Shown piece after piece: positions 1-9,434 of a DNA stretch of 64,000 nt (within the stretch, counting starts at the first letter, position 1; every line of letters begins with the position of its first letter). The notes beneath the pieces are model-generated. The model saw nothing but the letters and a program-made list of their open reading frames with translations, was not told where the DNA came from and made no database searches. This DNA comes from Onishia niordana (lineage in GTDB: Bacteria > Pseudomonadota > Gammaproteobacteria > Pseudomonadales > Halomonadaceae). The stretch is taken from positions 310,001 through 374,000 of the forward strand of contig NZ_SDSD01000001.1 in NCBI RefSeq assembly GCF_004798965.1, written 5' to 3'. Made by a program: the position numbers and the translations under genes.

Positions 1-79
1 TGAAGGCCAGTGGCAGGCCCGTCACCAGCAGCGCAAAGATGGCGGTGACCAGTAACAGCGTTCCGTCAGCGATATCCAT
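1..79 (-). CDS. TRAP transporter large permease DctM, N-terminal fragment
   Basis: Only the first 26 codons are inside the window; the gene runs off the left edge. The visible N-terminus (MDIADGTLLLVTAIF, then ALLVTGLPLAFA) is a hydrophobic first membrane segment typical of the 12-TM DctM subunit, which forms the ion-coupled translocation channel of tripartite ATP-independent periplasmic transporters. Its ATG at 79 overlaps the stop of the DctQ gene by one base (TAATG), implying translational coupling. The identification rests mainly on its position directly after dctQ and dctP. Confidence 0.8.
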   Translation of the reverse strand, partial: MDIADGTLLLVTAIFALLVTGLPLAF

Positions 80-696
80 TACCGGCTCCCGTCAGCAGGT
101 GTGGTCGGCTTGGCGCGCAACGACTGCACGCTATGAATCAGCGCCTGGACGCTCATGACAATCAAGGCGGCCATGATGACGCCCTTTATCAGCGCCGGAA
201 ACGGCGGGTTCCAGGAGGTACCCGAACGCTCCAGCGACCATTCACCAAAGGGGTTGTGGGAGGCGTCCCAGAACATCACGAAGGCGGCGTAGCTCATCGC
301 CACACAGAACCCCAGCGTCACCAGATCATTAAAGCGATCCAGCCAAAGCTTCAGTCGCGGACCGGCAAAATCATAGAGCACCCGCACACGAATGTGCTGA
401 TTGCCGGCAAGCGCCGCTGGGCCGCCGAGGGCGAAACTCACGGCCACCAGCATGACCACGCTCTCGTGCACCCAGGAGGTCGGCGAACCGAAGCCATAGC
501 GCATGATCACCTCGAATACGCTGATCCCCATGGCGATAAAGACCAGCCAGGCGGCCCCTCGGGCACACCAAGTCACGCCGCGATCGAAGACACTGCGCGT
601 CGGATCACTGGGCTCGGGCTCCCCCCCAGTGGCGGCCACCAGCTCGTCGGCTTGCGTCACGCCGGCCGCCTCATGGCGTTGGGATTGTCGAGACAT
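79..696 (-). CDS. TRAP transporter small permease DctQ
   Basis: About 205 aa, the small four-helix membrane subunit of a TRAP transporter, which pairs with DctM to couple solute uptake to a sodium or proton gradient. A 45-residue soluble N-terminus precedes TM1 (WLVFIAMGISVFEVIMRYGF), then the usual DctQ core with conserved tryptophans and FALGGPAALAGNQHIRV. I chose the ATG at 696 because AGAGGAAACG sits just upstream; an in-frame start at 741 has no such support. It follows dctP by about 100 bp and overlaps dctM by one base. Confidence 0.88.
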   Translation of the reverse strand: MSRQSQRHEAAGVTQADELVAATGGEPEPSDPTRSVFDRGVTWCARGAAWLVFIAMGISVFEVIMRYGFGSPTSWVHESVVMLVAVSFALGGPAALAGNQHIRVRVLYDFAGPRLKLWLDRFNDLVTLGFCVAMSYAAFVMFWDASHNPFGEWSLERSGTSWNPPFPALIKGVIMAALIVMSVQALIHSVQSLRAKPTTPADGSR

Positions 697-794
697 GACG
701 TTTCCTCTCAACTGAAAAAGGACGACAGCACCGCCGGGCATGTGATGGCGATGCTGTCGATATGGGGCCGGTATCTAGCGCCAGCCCCGGCTAA

Positions 795-1844
795 TCACAT
801 CAGATTATGATCCTGCAGATAGGTCACCACGGAGTCATAGTACTTCTGGGTGATCTCATTCTTCTCGGCCCAGACGGCCCACTCTTCCTTAGCGATATTG
901 CGGAACTTGGCACGCTCTTCGGCCGGCATGTCGATGATTTCGATATCCGGGTCCTGGTTCACTTCCTTCACCGCCGCGAGATCGCGCGCCTTGAGCATGG
1001 CCACCATCTCGTAAGACATGCTGTCGACGGAGGTCTCGAGGATGGCCTTCAAGTCAGCCGGCAAGCCATCCCAGATCTCCTTGTTGAGCGAGACCGAGAC
1101 CATTGGCAGCGAGTGGAAGCCCGGATAGTTCGGGTAGGGGGCGAATTCGTAGAGGCCCTGGTCATAGTTGGTGGCAAAGACCGTGTAGTCGGCCGCATCG
1201 ATCACGCCCTTTTCGAGAGCCGTGTAGACCTCGGAACCCGGCAGATTGACCGGCGTAGCGCCTGCCTTCTCGAAGATGTTGTACACCATACCCTGTGGGG
1301 CACGCAGCTTGAGGCCTTCAAGGTCTTCGACACTGCGGATCGGACGCTTGGAAGGCAATGCCTCGAGGCCGGTCGCAGCCGCACCAATCAGGTGTACGCC
1401 ATAAGGCTCGGCCAACTCATTGTAGATCTCCTCACCGCCGGCGTAATTCATGTAGTCCAGGAACTCGACCGGGTCACCCCAGGCCCCCACCAGATTACCC
1501 ATCATGCCGAAGGCCGGGTTCTGGCCGGAAAAGTAGCTCGGGTCGGTCATGTGGCCTTGGAGGATATTGGCGCTAACCGCCTGCAGCGTTTCAGTCGCCC
1601 CCACTACCGAGTTGACCGGCAGGATTTCGATCTCGATGCGGCCATCGGACATGGTGTTGACCTTCTCGGCCCAGGCCTTCTTGAGCTCAAACTGCGGCTC
1701 GCCGGAGGTCTCCGAGGTCTGGAAGGTCCACTCGTATTCTGCCGCCTGAGCACCGAAGGCCATAGAACCGAGTACGGCCGCCGTCAGGGCCTTGAGAGCG
1801 AAGGACTTACGGGCGAAAGAAGGGGTAGACGTGACGTTGTTCAT
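795..1844 (-). CDS. TRAP transporter substrate-binding protein DctP
   Basis: A 349-aa periplasmic solute receptor. Residues 1-34 form a signal peptide (positive start, hydrophobic core, AQA cleavage site before AEYEW). The mature protein has the DctP fold hallmark LKLRAPQG followed by the PVNLPGSEVYTALEKGVIDAA stretch, read here in two pieces; the arginine of LRAPQG normally clamps a carboxylate. The likely ligand is therefore an organic acid, but I cannot name it. The start at 1844 is set by GAGGAAACGCACC upstream; ATG 1862 lacks a ribosome site. It lies between the GntR regulator and dctQ on the same strand, so the regulator probably controls it. Confidence 0.9.
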   Translation of the reverse strand: MNNVTSTPSFARKSFALKALTAAVLGSMAFGAQAAEYEWTFQTSETSGEPQFELKKAWAEKVNTMSDGRIEIEILPVNSVVGATETLQAVSANILQGHMTDPSYFSGQNPAFGMMGNLVGAWGDPVEFLDYMNYAGGEEIYNELAEPYGVHLIGAAATGLEALPSKRPIRSVEDLEGLKLRAPQGMVYNIFEKAGATPVNLPGSEVYTALEKGVIDAADYTVFATNYDQGLYEFAPYPNYPGFHSLPMVSVSLNKEIWDGLPADLKAILETSVDSMSYEMVAMLKARDLAAVKEVNQDPDIEIIDMPAEERAKFRNIAKEEWAVWAEKNEITQKYYDSVVTYLQDHNLM

Positions 1845-1925
1845 GGTGCGTTTCCTCGTCATCGATTGAGAGTGAAGTTGTTGTTGTCGGTACGCAAAGG
1901 TACCGCGAAAGGCCCGATCATATGA

Positions 1926-2714
1926 TCATGAGGCGGGCGGCAATGCACCGGGAAGGCGCAAGTGTGGAAGCGGAGCGTCGAAGATGCTCTTGATCCCCAA
2001 ATCCAGCCCAGTACGTTCGAGCACGCGCAGAGCTGCCTGTTCGGCTTCTTCGGGGCGGCGCAGACGAATGGCCTCCATCAGCAGGCGATGGCGCTCCATG
2101 CTGTCCTGCAGCTCACCGGCGCTGTGGTTGGAGGTCTCGACCAACAACGCGATCGCTGGTTTGAGCACGTGACTGATCTGCGCCCACAGCAGATTGTGGG
2201 TGGCCGAGAAAATCGCCTCGTGAAAGGCCACGTCATGATCATCATGGCTGATGCCCTGATGGCAGTGGTCAGGCGACTCCAGCGCCTTGACCATGCCCAG
2301 GTACGCTGTCTCGATCTCGTTCAGATCGGCAGCCGTGGCATGCTCCGCCGCCAGGCGGGCCACAAAGGGCTCTACCGACACGCGGAAAGCGAAAATTTCT
2401 CGACGAATGCGCGGATTCGGCTGGGCAAAGCGTGCCATCCAGTCACTGACCCGGGGGTCGAGCAGATGCCATTGCGCTAATTCCTGAACGCGACTGCCCT
2501 GCCCGGAAATGCGCTTGATCATGCCAGCGGCTACCAGTGACTGGAGAGCACTGCGCACGGTGCTGCGGCTCACGCCATAGGTGGCGCAAAGGTCGAGTTC
2601 CTTGGGCACAAAGTCGCCCGGCGCATAGACGCCACCGAAGATGGCCTCGGCCAGTTGTTCGGCGATATCCGGCCGCGAGGCACGACTGCTTGTGGTGGAG
2701 GGTGCTTGGCCCAT
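1926..2714 (-). CDS. FadR/FCD-type GntR transcriptional regulator
   Basis: A 262-aa regulator. The N-terminal winged helix (about 15-82) shows the GntR pattern GGVYAPGDFVPKELDLCATY then GVSRSTVRSALQSLVAAGMI. The C-terminal all-helical FCD domain (about 105-240) holds the usual Asp/His metal or acid-binding residues (DHDVAFHEAIF, later ERHRLLMEAI). FCD regulators sense organic acids or sugar acids and repress the adjacent catabolic or uptake genes. The gene is directly upstream of the TRAP operon on the same strand. A perfect 17-bp palindrome 34 bp before the start is a candidate autoregulatory operator. Confidence 0.88.
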   Translation of the reverse strand: MGQAPSTTSSRASRPDIAEQLAEAIFGGVYAPGDFVPKELDLCATYGVSRSTVRSALQSLVAAGMIKRISGQGSRVQELAQWHLLDPRVSDWMARFAQPNPRIRREIFAFRVSVEPFVARLAAEHATAADLNEIETAYLGMVKALESPDHCHQGISHDDHDVAFHEAIFSATHNLLWAQISHVLKPAIALLVETSNHSAGELQDSMERHRLLMEAIRLRRPEEAEQAALRVLERTGLDLGIKSIFDAPLPHLRLPGALPPAS

Positions 2715-2747
2715 GGCGAACCTGCCCGACGTAGTGTTTATTGATTG

Positions 2748-2764
2748 GCTATGTCAGACATAGC
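2748..2764. promoter_or_regulatory. 17-bp perfect palindrome upstream of the GntR gene, candidate operator
   Basis: GCTATGTC-A-GACATAGC is an exact inverted repeat with a one-base centre, 34 bp before the gntR start codon. Its core TGTCAGACA resembles the GT-N3-AC core of FadR/FCD-family operators. Assignment to the adjacent regulator is inference. A second, shorter palindrome (GACCATGGTC) lies at 2794-2803 in the same promoter region. Confidence 0.5.
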
Positions 2765-2881
2765 ATCAACTAACAACGGACATAATGCCTTTAGACCATG
2801 GTCGGAATTTTCGACATCATCCCCGGAACCTCAGCCATAAAGTATGGCTAGCGGTCCACAGACAGGGCGAAACACAGACAT

Positions 2882-2915
2882 AAAAAAACGCCCCGGTCAT
2901 TGACCGGGGCGTTTT
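2882..2915 (-). terminator. Rho-independent terminator after glyA
   Basis: A GC-rich inverted repeat (core CCCCGGTCA with TGACCGGGG) is followed on the minus strand by a run of seven T residues, 37 bp beyond the glyA stop. The flanking A and T runs make it potentially bidirectional. Confidence 0.9.
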
Positions 2916-2951
2916 CATGTACCGCCCCTGATGGGGCGATCACACTAAGGT

Positions 2952-4220
2952 TTAGTCACGATAAACCGGGAAGTTCGCGCAAACCGTCTCGACCTTGGAC
3001 TTGACGTCGGCTTCGATGGCCGCAGTGTCAGCGCCCTCGGCCAGCACGTCGAGAATGTCGCAGATCCAGCCGGCCAGATCGCCGCACTCGGTTTCGCCGA
3101 AGCCACGGGTGGTCACAGCCGGGGAGCCGATGCGCAGACCAGAGGTCACGAACGGGCTCTGCGGATCGTTCGGCACAGCGTTCTTGTTAACGGTGATGTG
3201 GGCACGGCCCAAGGCGGCATCCGCGTCCTTGCCCGTCACGCCCTGCTTGACCAGAGACAGCAGGAAGAGGTGATCTTCGGTGCCACCGGAAACGATATCG
3301 AACCCACGCTCGATGAACACGCTGGCCATGGCCTTAGCGTTCTTGACCACCTGCTGCTGGTAGGCCTTGAACTCGGGCTCCATGGCTTCCTTGAAGCAGA
3401 TCGCCTTGGCGGCGATGACATGCTCCAGCGGACCACCCTGGATACCCGGGAAGACCGCGGCCTGCAGCTTCTTCTCGACCGCTTCGTCACCGGCGCTGGA
3501 GAGGATCAGGCCACCACGCGGACCGCGCAGGGTCTTGTGGGTGGTCGTGGTGACCACATGGGCGTGGGGCAGCGGGCTCGGGTAGACACCAGCGGCGACC
3601 AGACCGGCCACGTGGGCCATGTCGACCAGCAGGTAGGCACCCACTTCGTCGGCGATCTCGCGGAACTTGGCCCAGTCGATGATCTGCGAGTAAGCAGAGA
3701 AGCCGGCAATGATCATTTTCGGCTGGTGCTGGCGAGCCAGCCCGGCAACCTGGTCGTAGTCAATGCGGCCGCTTTCGTCGATGCCGTACTGCACTGCGTT
3801 GTAGTGCTTGCCGGAGAAGTTCGGCTTGGCGCCGTGAGTCAGGTGGCCGCCAGCGTCGAGGCTCATGCCCAGCACGGTGTCGCCCGGCTTGACCAGCGCC
3901 TGGAAAACAGCGCCATTGGCCTGGGAACCGGAGTGCGGCTGAACGTTGGCATAGCTCGCCCCGAATAGCTCCTTGGCGTAATCGATGGCCAGCTGCTCGA
4001 CGACATCGACGTACTCACAGCCACCATAGTAACGCTTGCCCGGATAGCCTTCCGCGTACTTGTTGGTCAGCTGTGAGCCCTGCGCTTCCATCACACGCGG
4101 GCTGGCGTAGTTTTCAGAAGCGATCAGCTCGATATGGGCTTCCTGGCGAGCAGTTTCTTTCTGCATCGCCTCAAGCAGGGCATCATCGAATCCGGCAATC
4201 TGCATGTCACGGCTGAACAT
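2952..4220 (-). CDS. glyA: Serine hydroxymethyltransferase
   Basis: A 422-aa PLP enzyme that interconverts serine plus tetrahydrofolate with glycine plus 5,10-methylene-THF, the main one-carbon source in the cytosol. Length matches the bacterial family (about 417 aa). The PLP lysine lies in [14 protein letters not shown] and counts to residue 229, as in E. coli Gly[13 protein letters not shown] and the YYGGCEYVD region are also intact. The ATG at 4220 is preceded by GAGGA; an in-frame ATG at 4280 would add a 20-residue tail absent from the family. Probably monocistronic, with a strong terminator downstream. Confidence 0.97.
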   Translation of the reverse strand: MFSRDMQIAGFDDALLEAMQKETARQEAHIELIASENYASPRVMEAQGSQLTNKYAEGYPGKRYYGGCEYVDVVEQLAIDYAKELFGASYANVQPHSGSQANGAVFQALVKPGDTVLGMSLDAGGHLTHGAKPNFSGKHYNAVQYGIDESGRIDYDQVAGLARQHQPKMIIAGFSAYSQIIDWAKFREIADEVGAYLLVDMAHVAGLVAAGVYPSPLPHAHVVTTTTHKTLRGPRGGLILSSAGDEAVEKKLQAAVFPGIQGGPLEHVIAAKAICFKEAMEPEFKAYQQQVVKNAKAMASVFIERGFDIVSGGTEDHLFLLSLVKQGVTGKDADAALGRAHITVNKNAVPNDPQSPFVTSGLRIGSPAVTTRGFGETECGDLAGWICDILDVLAEGADTAAIEADVKSKVETVCANFPVYRD

Positions 4221-4329
4221 CGTTGTTGATCCTCGAGCTAGGGTGGGAGTGAAACGATCTGGGCATAATAGCGCAGCCAAGGGCGGCTTTCACATGAAAG
4301 CCGGTCATCCCGTGCTCGATAATTTCTCA

Positions 4330-4358
4330 CCTTGGCTTTAGTCACACTAAAGCCAAGG
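4330..4358 (-). terminator. Hairpin downstream of the polyphosphate kinase 2 gene
   Basis: CCTTGGCTTTAGT and its exact reverse complement form a 13-bp stem with a three-base loop, about 50 bp past the stop at 4409. On the minus strand it is followed by only a weak T-containing stretch, so it may be a terminator or an mRNA-end stabiliser. Confidence 0.55.
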
Positions 4359-4408
4359 CCTATCCATCGCCGTGACCGGGATCGTCATTCGATTCGCGGT
4401 CCCCGCGA

Positions 4409-5866
4409 TCAGGGCTCGCTTGCCAGGCGATGCTCCAGCAGCGCGTTGAGGCGCTCGATCACCTCGAGACGGGCCTTTCGCTTATCATCGCAGGCGATCA
4501 GCGACCAGGGCGCATGTGGCCGGTGCGTCTGGGCAAACATGTCATCGATGGCCTTTTCATAGTCATCCCAACGGGCACGATTGCGCCAGTCCTCTTCGGT
4601 CAGCTTGTGCTGCTTGTGGGGCGTATTGGCACGCGCCTGGAACCGCTTGAGCTGTTCATCCTTGCTGATCGACAGAAAGAACTTGCCGAGCACGGCGCCG
4701 TGTTCCAGCAGACGCTGCTCGACATGGCGAATCTCGCCGTAGGCGCGACGCCATTGCGCTGGCGCCGCAAGGCCTTCCACCCGCTCGACCAGTACCCTCC
4801 CATACCAGGAGCGATCGAAGATCGCAAAGCGCCCATCCATCGGCAGACGCCGCCAGAAACGCCACATCCATGGGTGAGAAAGTTCCTCATCGCTTGGCGC
4901 AGCGATGCTGTGCACCCGATAGCGCCTCGCATCCAGTGCCGAGGTGACCCGGTGGATGCTGCCCCCCTTGCCCGCGGCATCATGGCCCTCGAAGACCAGC
5001 ACCACCGGAATCCCGCGCCTTGCCGCTTCGCGACTATTGCGCGACAGCCTGGCCTGTTGCTCGACCAGCCGCCGTTTGTACTCGGCCTTGTCAGGCCTGT
5101 CGGTGGCATCTCTCTCGGGATGAGAGGCACGAACCGACGGCGCATCCCCGGCGTCCGGTGCCAGCTTACAGCTCGCCCGTGGCGCCTCGGGGTCGACCGA
5201 CGGCTGAGTCGCGGTGTCGAGCAATTGCGTGGCCAGCTGATGGATCAGGTCTTGCGGATCATCTCCGGTGATGCAATGCCAAGGAGCATCGTCCGTGCCG
5301 GTTGCCTGGCGAAGCGGCTTGCCCAGCGCCGCTATCAGCGGATGCTGAAGATGGCGCTGCCAGTCGCTGGGCTCGAGCTGCCAGGCGCGATTCGGATCCT
5401 TCTGCATGGCGGCCAGGCGCTGGCCCTGGGTCTGGCGGTCGATATCCAGCCAGATTTTGACCAGGGCCACATTTTCGGCGGCGAGCTCGGCCTCGAAGTC
5501 ACGGATCATCGCCAGGCGATCATCGAAGGCGCCCGCGCCGATGCGGCGCTCGGCGCGGGCGAAGAGCGCATCGCCATACCAGCCATGGACGAAGACACCA
5601 ATGGTGCCGCGAGCCGGAATGCGCCGCCAGTAACGCCACAATAGTGGCCGCTTGGCCTCCTCGCTGCTGTACTCCAGCGCATGGACCTCGGTGCGGCGAT
5701 TCTCCAGCCAGTGATTAAGCATGTTAAGCAAGGGATGCATATAACTTGCCGTCTGACCACTGATCAGCAGTACCACTGCCCGATTCTCGCTCTTTGCCAT
5801 CTCAAGCTGAGCTGCCAGTAACTGATAGCGCAGGTGCTCGCTTTTCATGCCGTTTTCTTCATCCAT
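4409..5866 (-). CDS. pap: Polyphosphate:AMP phosphotransferase (two-domain PPK2)
   Basis: About 485 aa with two tandem PPK2 domains, the layout of class II polyphosphate:AMP phosphotransferase (about 475 aa in Acinetobacter), which makes ADP from AMP and polyphosphate. The C-terminal domain (about 230-480) has the intact Walker A GHDAAGKGG, the FDRSWYGRVLVERVEG Walker B region and a lid motif. The N-terminal domain keeps the fold (YWRRIPARG, VHGWYGDALFARAE) but has lost the P-loop lysine and glycines (SGQTASYM), as usual for this class. The ATG at 5866 follows AGAGGG; ATG 5848 is possible. It lies downstream of the YbbP gene on the same strand. Confidence 0.88.
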   Translation of the reverse strand: MDEENGMKSEHLRYQLLAAQLEMAKSENRAVVLLISGQTASYMHPLLNMLNHWLENRRTEVHALEYSSEEAKRPLLWRYWRRIPARGTIGVFVHGWYGDALFARAERRIGAGAFDDRLAMIRDFEAELAAENVALVKIWLDIDRQTQGQRLAAMQKDPNRAWQLEPSDWQRHLQHPLIAALGKPLRQATGTDDAPWHCITGDDPQDLIHQLATQLLDTATQPSVDPEAPRASCKLAPDAGDAPSVRASHPERDATDRPDKAEYKRRLVEQQARLSRNSREAARRGIPVVLVFEGHDAAGKGGSIHRVTSALDARRYRVHSIAAPSDEELSHPWMWRFWRRLPMDGRFAIFDRSWYGRVLVERVEGLAAPAQWRRAYGEIRHVEQRLLEHGAVLGKFFLSISKDEQLKRFQARANTPHKQHKLTEEDWRNRARWDDYEKAIDDMFAQTHRPHAPWSLIACDDKRKARLEVIERLNALLEHRLASEP

Positions 5867-5984
5867 TTTCCCTCTTGCCGTCTGGCTAACTATCCTTTGC
5901 ACGCCTTGTCCTGTTTCCCTTGGCTGCCCTTTTGTTCCAACCTGCGATGCTGATAGTAAGAGGTGACCATCAAGGCGTCCTGTT

Positions 5985-8630
5985 TCAGGCCTCGCCGAGC
6001 AGGCCGAGACTTGCCATCGGCGTCTGTCGGCGCAGGTCACGAGACAGGCCATGGCCGATCAACCCGACCAGCAAGGCACCGCCCAGCGGCAGCCCTAGCC
6101 ACAACCAGGGGTGAAGACGTGGGGCGAGATCCAGCCAACCGGCATAGATACCCGCAGCGGCAAGCTCGGCCAACAGCGCGCCCATCAGCCCGCTCGCCAG
6201 TCCCAGAATGGCAAACTCTGCGCCCTGCACGCGCGAGATCAACCGGTCGCCGGCGCCGAACACCCGTAACAACCCGCTCTCATGGGCGCGCAGTGGGCGA
6301 CTGGCGATCAGCGCCGCATAGAGCACGCTGATGCCGGCCAACAGCACGAAGCCAAGTACCAGCTCCACGGAGCGAGTGACCTGGGTCAGAAGGTCGCGCA
6401 CCTGCCCAAGAATCGCCTCGACATTGAGCAGCGACACTGCCGGAAAGTTCTCGACGATCTGGCCGGGCAGCGGGCTCTGGTCATCCCCCAGATGGAAGGC
6501 AGTGATATAGGTATGGCCGAAACGCTCAAGCACTCCTGGGGGGAAAATCACGTAGAAGTTAGGCCGAAAGCTGTCCCAGTCCAGATCGCGCAGGCTAGTA
6601 ATTCGCCCCGTCACGGTGGCGGCGCCGATGGTGAAACTCATGGTATCGCCAAGCGACAGACCGAGGCGACCGGCCAGCTCATCCTCGAGCGAGATCGGTA
6701 CCGTGTCGCTTGCCGACTCGCTTTTCGATACCGACGACTCGACACCCGATGCAGAGGCACTCGATGATGCAACACCCGACTCAGCGGCGCCCTGCTCGAA
6801 CCACTCCCCCGCCACGAGCCGGTTGCCCTCTGGCAGGCTGTCGCGCCAGGTCAGGTTGAGCTCACGCCGCAAGGCGTTGTCGCCCCGGCCGCTCTCGGGC
6901 ACGGCTTCCTGAGGGGGCTGGCCATTGAGCGCGGTAATACGACCCCGCACCATGGGGTAGAGTGAAGAGCGTTCATCGACCGCGCCGGCCAGGGTCTCGA
7001 CAAAGGCATCACGCTCCTGGGGCTGAATATTGATGGCGAAGTAGTTGGGGGTATCTTCGGGCAACTGGTCCTGCCAGGCGGTGAGCAGATCGCCGCGTAC
7101 CAGGGCGATCATCGCCATCGCCGCAAAGGTGATGGAAAACGCCAGCAGTTGCCCGAGACTCGCCTGGCGGCGACGACCCAGCTGGCGAGCCCCGAGCCGC
7201 AAGGCGCGTGTCGGCGAGGCGGAATGCGACCCTTGAGGAAGCAGCGCGGCCAGACGCAGCACAGCACTCAGCATCACTGAACCGACGCCGCCCAGAATCA
7301 CCAGCATCACCAGGCCACCAGCGAGCAACGCGGCGGACAAGCCCAGATCACCCGAGTAAAGCCACATCAGGCCGCCAAACACCAGGCTTGCCATGGCGAC
7401 CACCAGCCAGGCCGAAGCCGGCAGCGGGTCGAGTTCGCGGCGCAGCACCTTAAGAGCGCTGACACGCTTGAGACGCAATAGCGTGGGACCGGCGAAGCCG
7501 ACGAGTACCGCCAGCGCCGTCAGTACCCCTAGCGCCAAGGGAAGCGGTCCCGGCGGCGGCAACTCGAGCGGCAGAAACGCGGTGAGCAGGGCCAAGAGTC
7601 CGGCCTGACCGGCAAGCCCCAGCAGCGCCCCGCACACGGAAGCGGCCAGCGCCAGCCAGCCCAGTTGCAGGGCGAATAGCTGAGTGAGTTGTCGCTGTGA
7701 GGCGCCAAAGCAGCGCAGCAGTGCGGCGGTATCCAGGTGGCGATCCACATAGCGCCGGGTCGCCATCGCCACCGCGACACCGGCCAGCAACACGGCAGCG
7801 AGGCCGGCCAGTGCCAGGTACTTCTCGGCACGCTCGAGCGCGCTACCCAGTCCAGGCCTATCCACCCGCACATCGCGCACCTCGACCCCTTCACGCTTGA
7901 GGGTCTCGAGGCGCGCATCGAGGCTCGACACCGCTTCCGGCGGCCCCGCCGCGAGGATCTCGTACTCGACCCGTGAGCCCGGCTGCACCAGGCCGGTGGC
8001 GGATAGGTCGTCCACGTGCATCATCAGCCGCGGATTAAAGCTCGAGAAGCCGCCGGATTGATCGGCCTCACGCTCGATGATGCCGCTCACGGTCAGGGTG
8101 GCGCGCCCGACCTGCACGTCGTCACCCAGCTCCAGCTCAATCAGCGATTCGAGCCTGGGGTCAACCCAGGCCTCACCCGGCGCCGGCCCGCGGGCCAGCG
8201 GCTCGACGCCGTTGCCCACATCGACCTGTGAGGCGCCATATAGCGGGTAGGCGCTATCGACCACCTTCAGGCTGGCCGGCTGGAAACGCTCGCCACGACT
8301 GATCATCGAGACCAGATCGACCTGATCCGAGAGGGTCATGCCGGCTTCGCGCAGGGTGCTCTTCAACTCATTGGAAAAGGGTTCACCCTGTTCGAGCACC
8401 AGATCACCGCCCAGCATCTGCCCGGCCTGACGCGTCAGACCACGCTCAAGACGATCGAGAAAGAAGCCGATCATCGTCGAGGCCGCCACTGCCAGCGCCA
8501 GCGCCACGAACAGGGCGCGCACGTCGGCGGCCCGCAGGTCACGTTTGAGACCACGGGCCGCGAGGCCCAGCCAGTGCAGGCCATTGTGCTTCTGGCGGGG
8601 TTCACGTCTTGAGTCTCCGCTTGCCATCAT
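5985..8630 (-). CDS. ybbP: ABC exporter permease of the YbbP (FtsX/MacB-like) type
   Basis: An 881-aa membrane protein with two FtsX modules, as in the YbbP family: TM1 near residues 35-55, a large periplasmic domain, TM bundles around 265-450, a second periplasmic domain and three C-terminal helices (about 760-860). A serine-rich low-complexity insert lies near residues 620-640 (ASSSASASGVESSVSKSES). The start overlaps the YbbA stop by four bases (ATGATGA context). With YbbA it forms a putative exporter. In E. coli these genes sit beside tesA, and the esterase is divergent here too; the cargo is unknown, with lipids or envelope molecules likely. Confidence 0.88.
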   Translation of the reverse strand: MMASGDSRREPRQKHNGLHWLGLAARGLKRDLRAADVRALFVALALAVAASTMIGFFLDRLERGLTRQAGQMLGGDLVLEQGEPFSNELKSTLREAGMTLSDQVDLVSMISRGERFQPASLKVVDSAYPLYGASQVDVGNGVEPLARGPAPGEAWVDPRLESLIELELGDDVQVGRATLTVSGIIEREADQSGGFSSFNPRLMMHVDDLSATGLVQPGSRVEYEILAAGPPEAVSSLDARLETLKREGVEVRDVRVDRPGLGSALERAEKYLALAGLAAVLLAGVAVAMATRRYVDRHLDTAALLRCFGASQRQLTQLFALQLGWLALAASVCGALLGLAGQAGLLALLTAFLPLELPPPGPLPLALGVLTALAVLVGFAGPTLLRLKRVSALKVLRRELDPLPASAWLVVAMASLVFGGLMWLYSGDLGLSAALLAGGLVMLVILGGVGSVMLSAVLRLAALLPQGSHSASPTRALRLGARQLGRRRQASLGQLLAFSITFAAMAMIALVRGDLLTAWQDQLPEDTPNYFAINIQPQERDAFVETLAGAVDERSSLYPMVRGRITALNGQPPQEAVPESGRGDNALRRELNLTWRDSLPEGNRLVAGEWFEQGAAESGVASSSASASGVESSVSKSESASDTVPISLEDELAGRLGLSLGDTMSFTIGAATVTGRITSLRDLDWDSFRPNFYVIFPPGVLERFGHTYITAFHLGDDQSPLPGQIVENFPAVSLLNVEAILGQVRDLLTQVTRSVELVLGFVLLAGISVLYAALIASRPLRAHESGLLRVFGAGDRLISRVQGAEFAILGLASGLMGALLAELAAAGIYAGWLDLAPRLHPWLWLGLPLGGALLVGLIGHGLSRDLRRQTPMASLGLLGEA

Positions 8631-9343
8631 GCGCTCACCTCCTCGTGGCCCATGTCCACCAGCTGGCCGTCGGTGAGCCGCAGGCAGCGATCGCAGCGCC
8701 GCGCCACGGCATGGTCGTGGGTCACCAGAATCAAGGTGGTGCCGGCCTCGCGATTGAGGGCGAACAAGCGGCCGATAATGCGCTCACCGGTGGCGGGATC
8801 CAGATTGCCAGTCGGTTCGTCGGCGAACACCAGCTCGGCACCGGTCACGAAGGCGCGGGCAAGCGCCACACGCTGCTGCTCGCCGCCGGACAGTTGCTTG
8901 GGCAAGTGGTCGAGACGCTCGCCGAGGCCGACCCGGCTCAGCCAGTCGCGGGCACGGGCATCATTGTCGGAAGCAGGCGCCAGCTCCAGCGGCAAGAGCA
9001 CATTCTCAAGCGCGGTAAGCGTGGGCAGTAACTGGAAGTTCTGGAATACGAAGCCCACCCGCCCCGAGCGCAACTGGGCGCGTCCATCCTCATCGAGGGC
9101 GGCAAGCGAGGCGCCAAACAGGTTGAGCTCTCCGCTGCTCGGCGCATCAAGCCCGGCCAGCAATCCAAGCAGCGTCGACTTGCCGGCACCGCTCTCGCCG
9201 AGTATCGCCACCGTTTCTCCAGGGAACACCGTAAGCGAAAGATCACTCAGAATGGTCAACGACCGATCGCCACTTCTGACCTGCTTGCAAAGCCGGCTTG
9301 CCTGTAGGATGGGGGGAAGATCATGATTCGAGGAGATGGACAT
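8627..9343 (-). CDS. ybbA: ABC transporter ATPase of the YbbA/LolD type
   Basis: A 238-aa nucleotide-binding subunit. Walker A is GESGAGKST, the Q-loop lies in VGFVFQNFQLLPTL, the signature is LSGGEQQRVALARAF, Walker B is LVFADEPTGNLD and the switch histidine lies in LVTHDH. This is the LolD/MacB-type subfamily that partners FtsX-fold permeases. I placed the start at ATG 9343; the open frame continues upstream to 9514 but that part overlaps the divergent esterase and does not look like this family. The gene is coupled to ybbP by a four-base overlap. Confidence 0.9.
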   Translation of the reverse strand: MSISSNHDLPPILQASRLCKQVRSGDRSLTILSDLSLTVFPGETVAILGESGAGKSTLLGLLAGLDAPSSGELNLFGASLAALDEDGRAQLRSGRVGFVFQNFQLLPTLTALENVLLPLELAPASDNDARARDWLSRVGLGERLDHLPKQLSGGEQQRVALARAFVTGAELVFADEPTGNLDPATGERIIGRLFALNREAGTTLILVTHDHAVARRCDRCLRLTDGQLVDMGHEEVSA

Positions 9344-9434
9344 GGTGACGGGATTCCCTGTTGGCCTGAAGATGTCGAGGTGGGTTGCCAAGCGCTCCGC
9401 CTGGCTCGGCCGCTGTGACGCATGGCGCCAGCGT

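Noticed and set aside
4221..4408. Glycine or ZTP riboswitch upstream of glyA
   Set aside because: No conserved core was found. The only structure is the hairpin behind the polyphosphate kinase gene.
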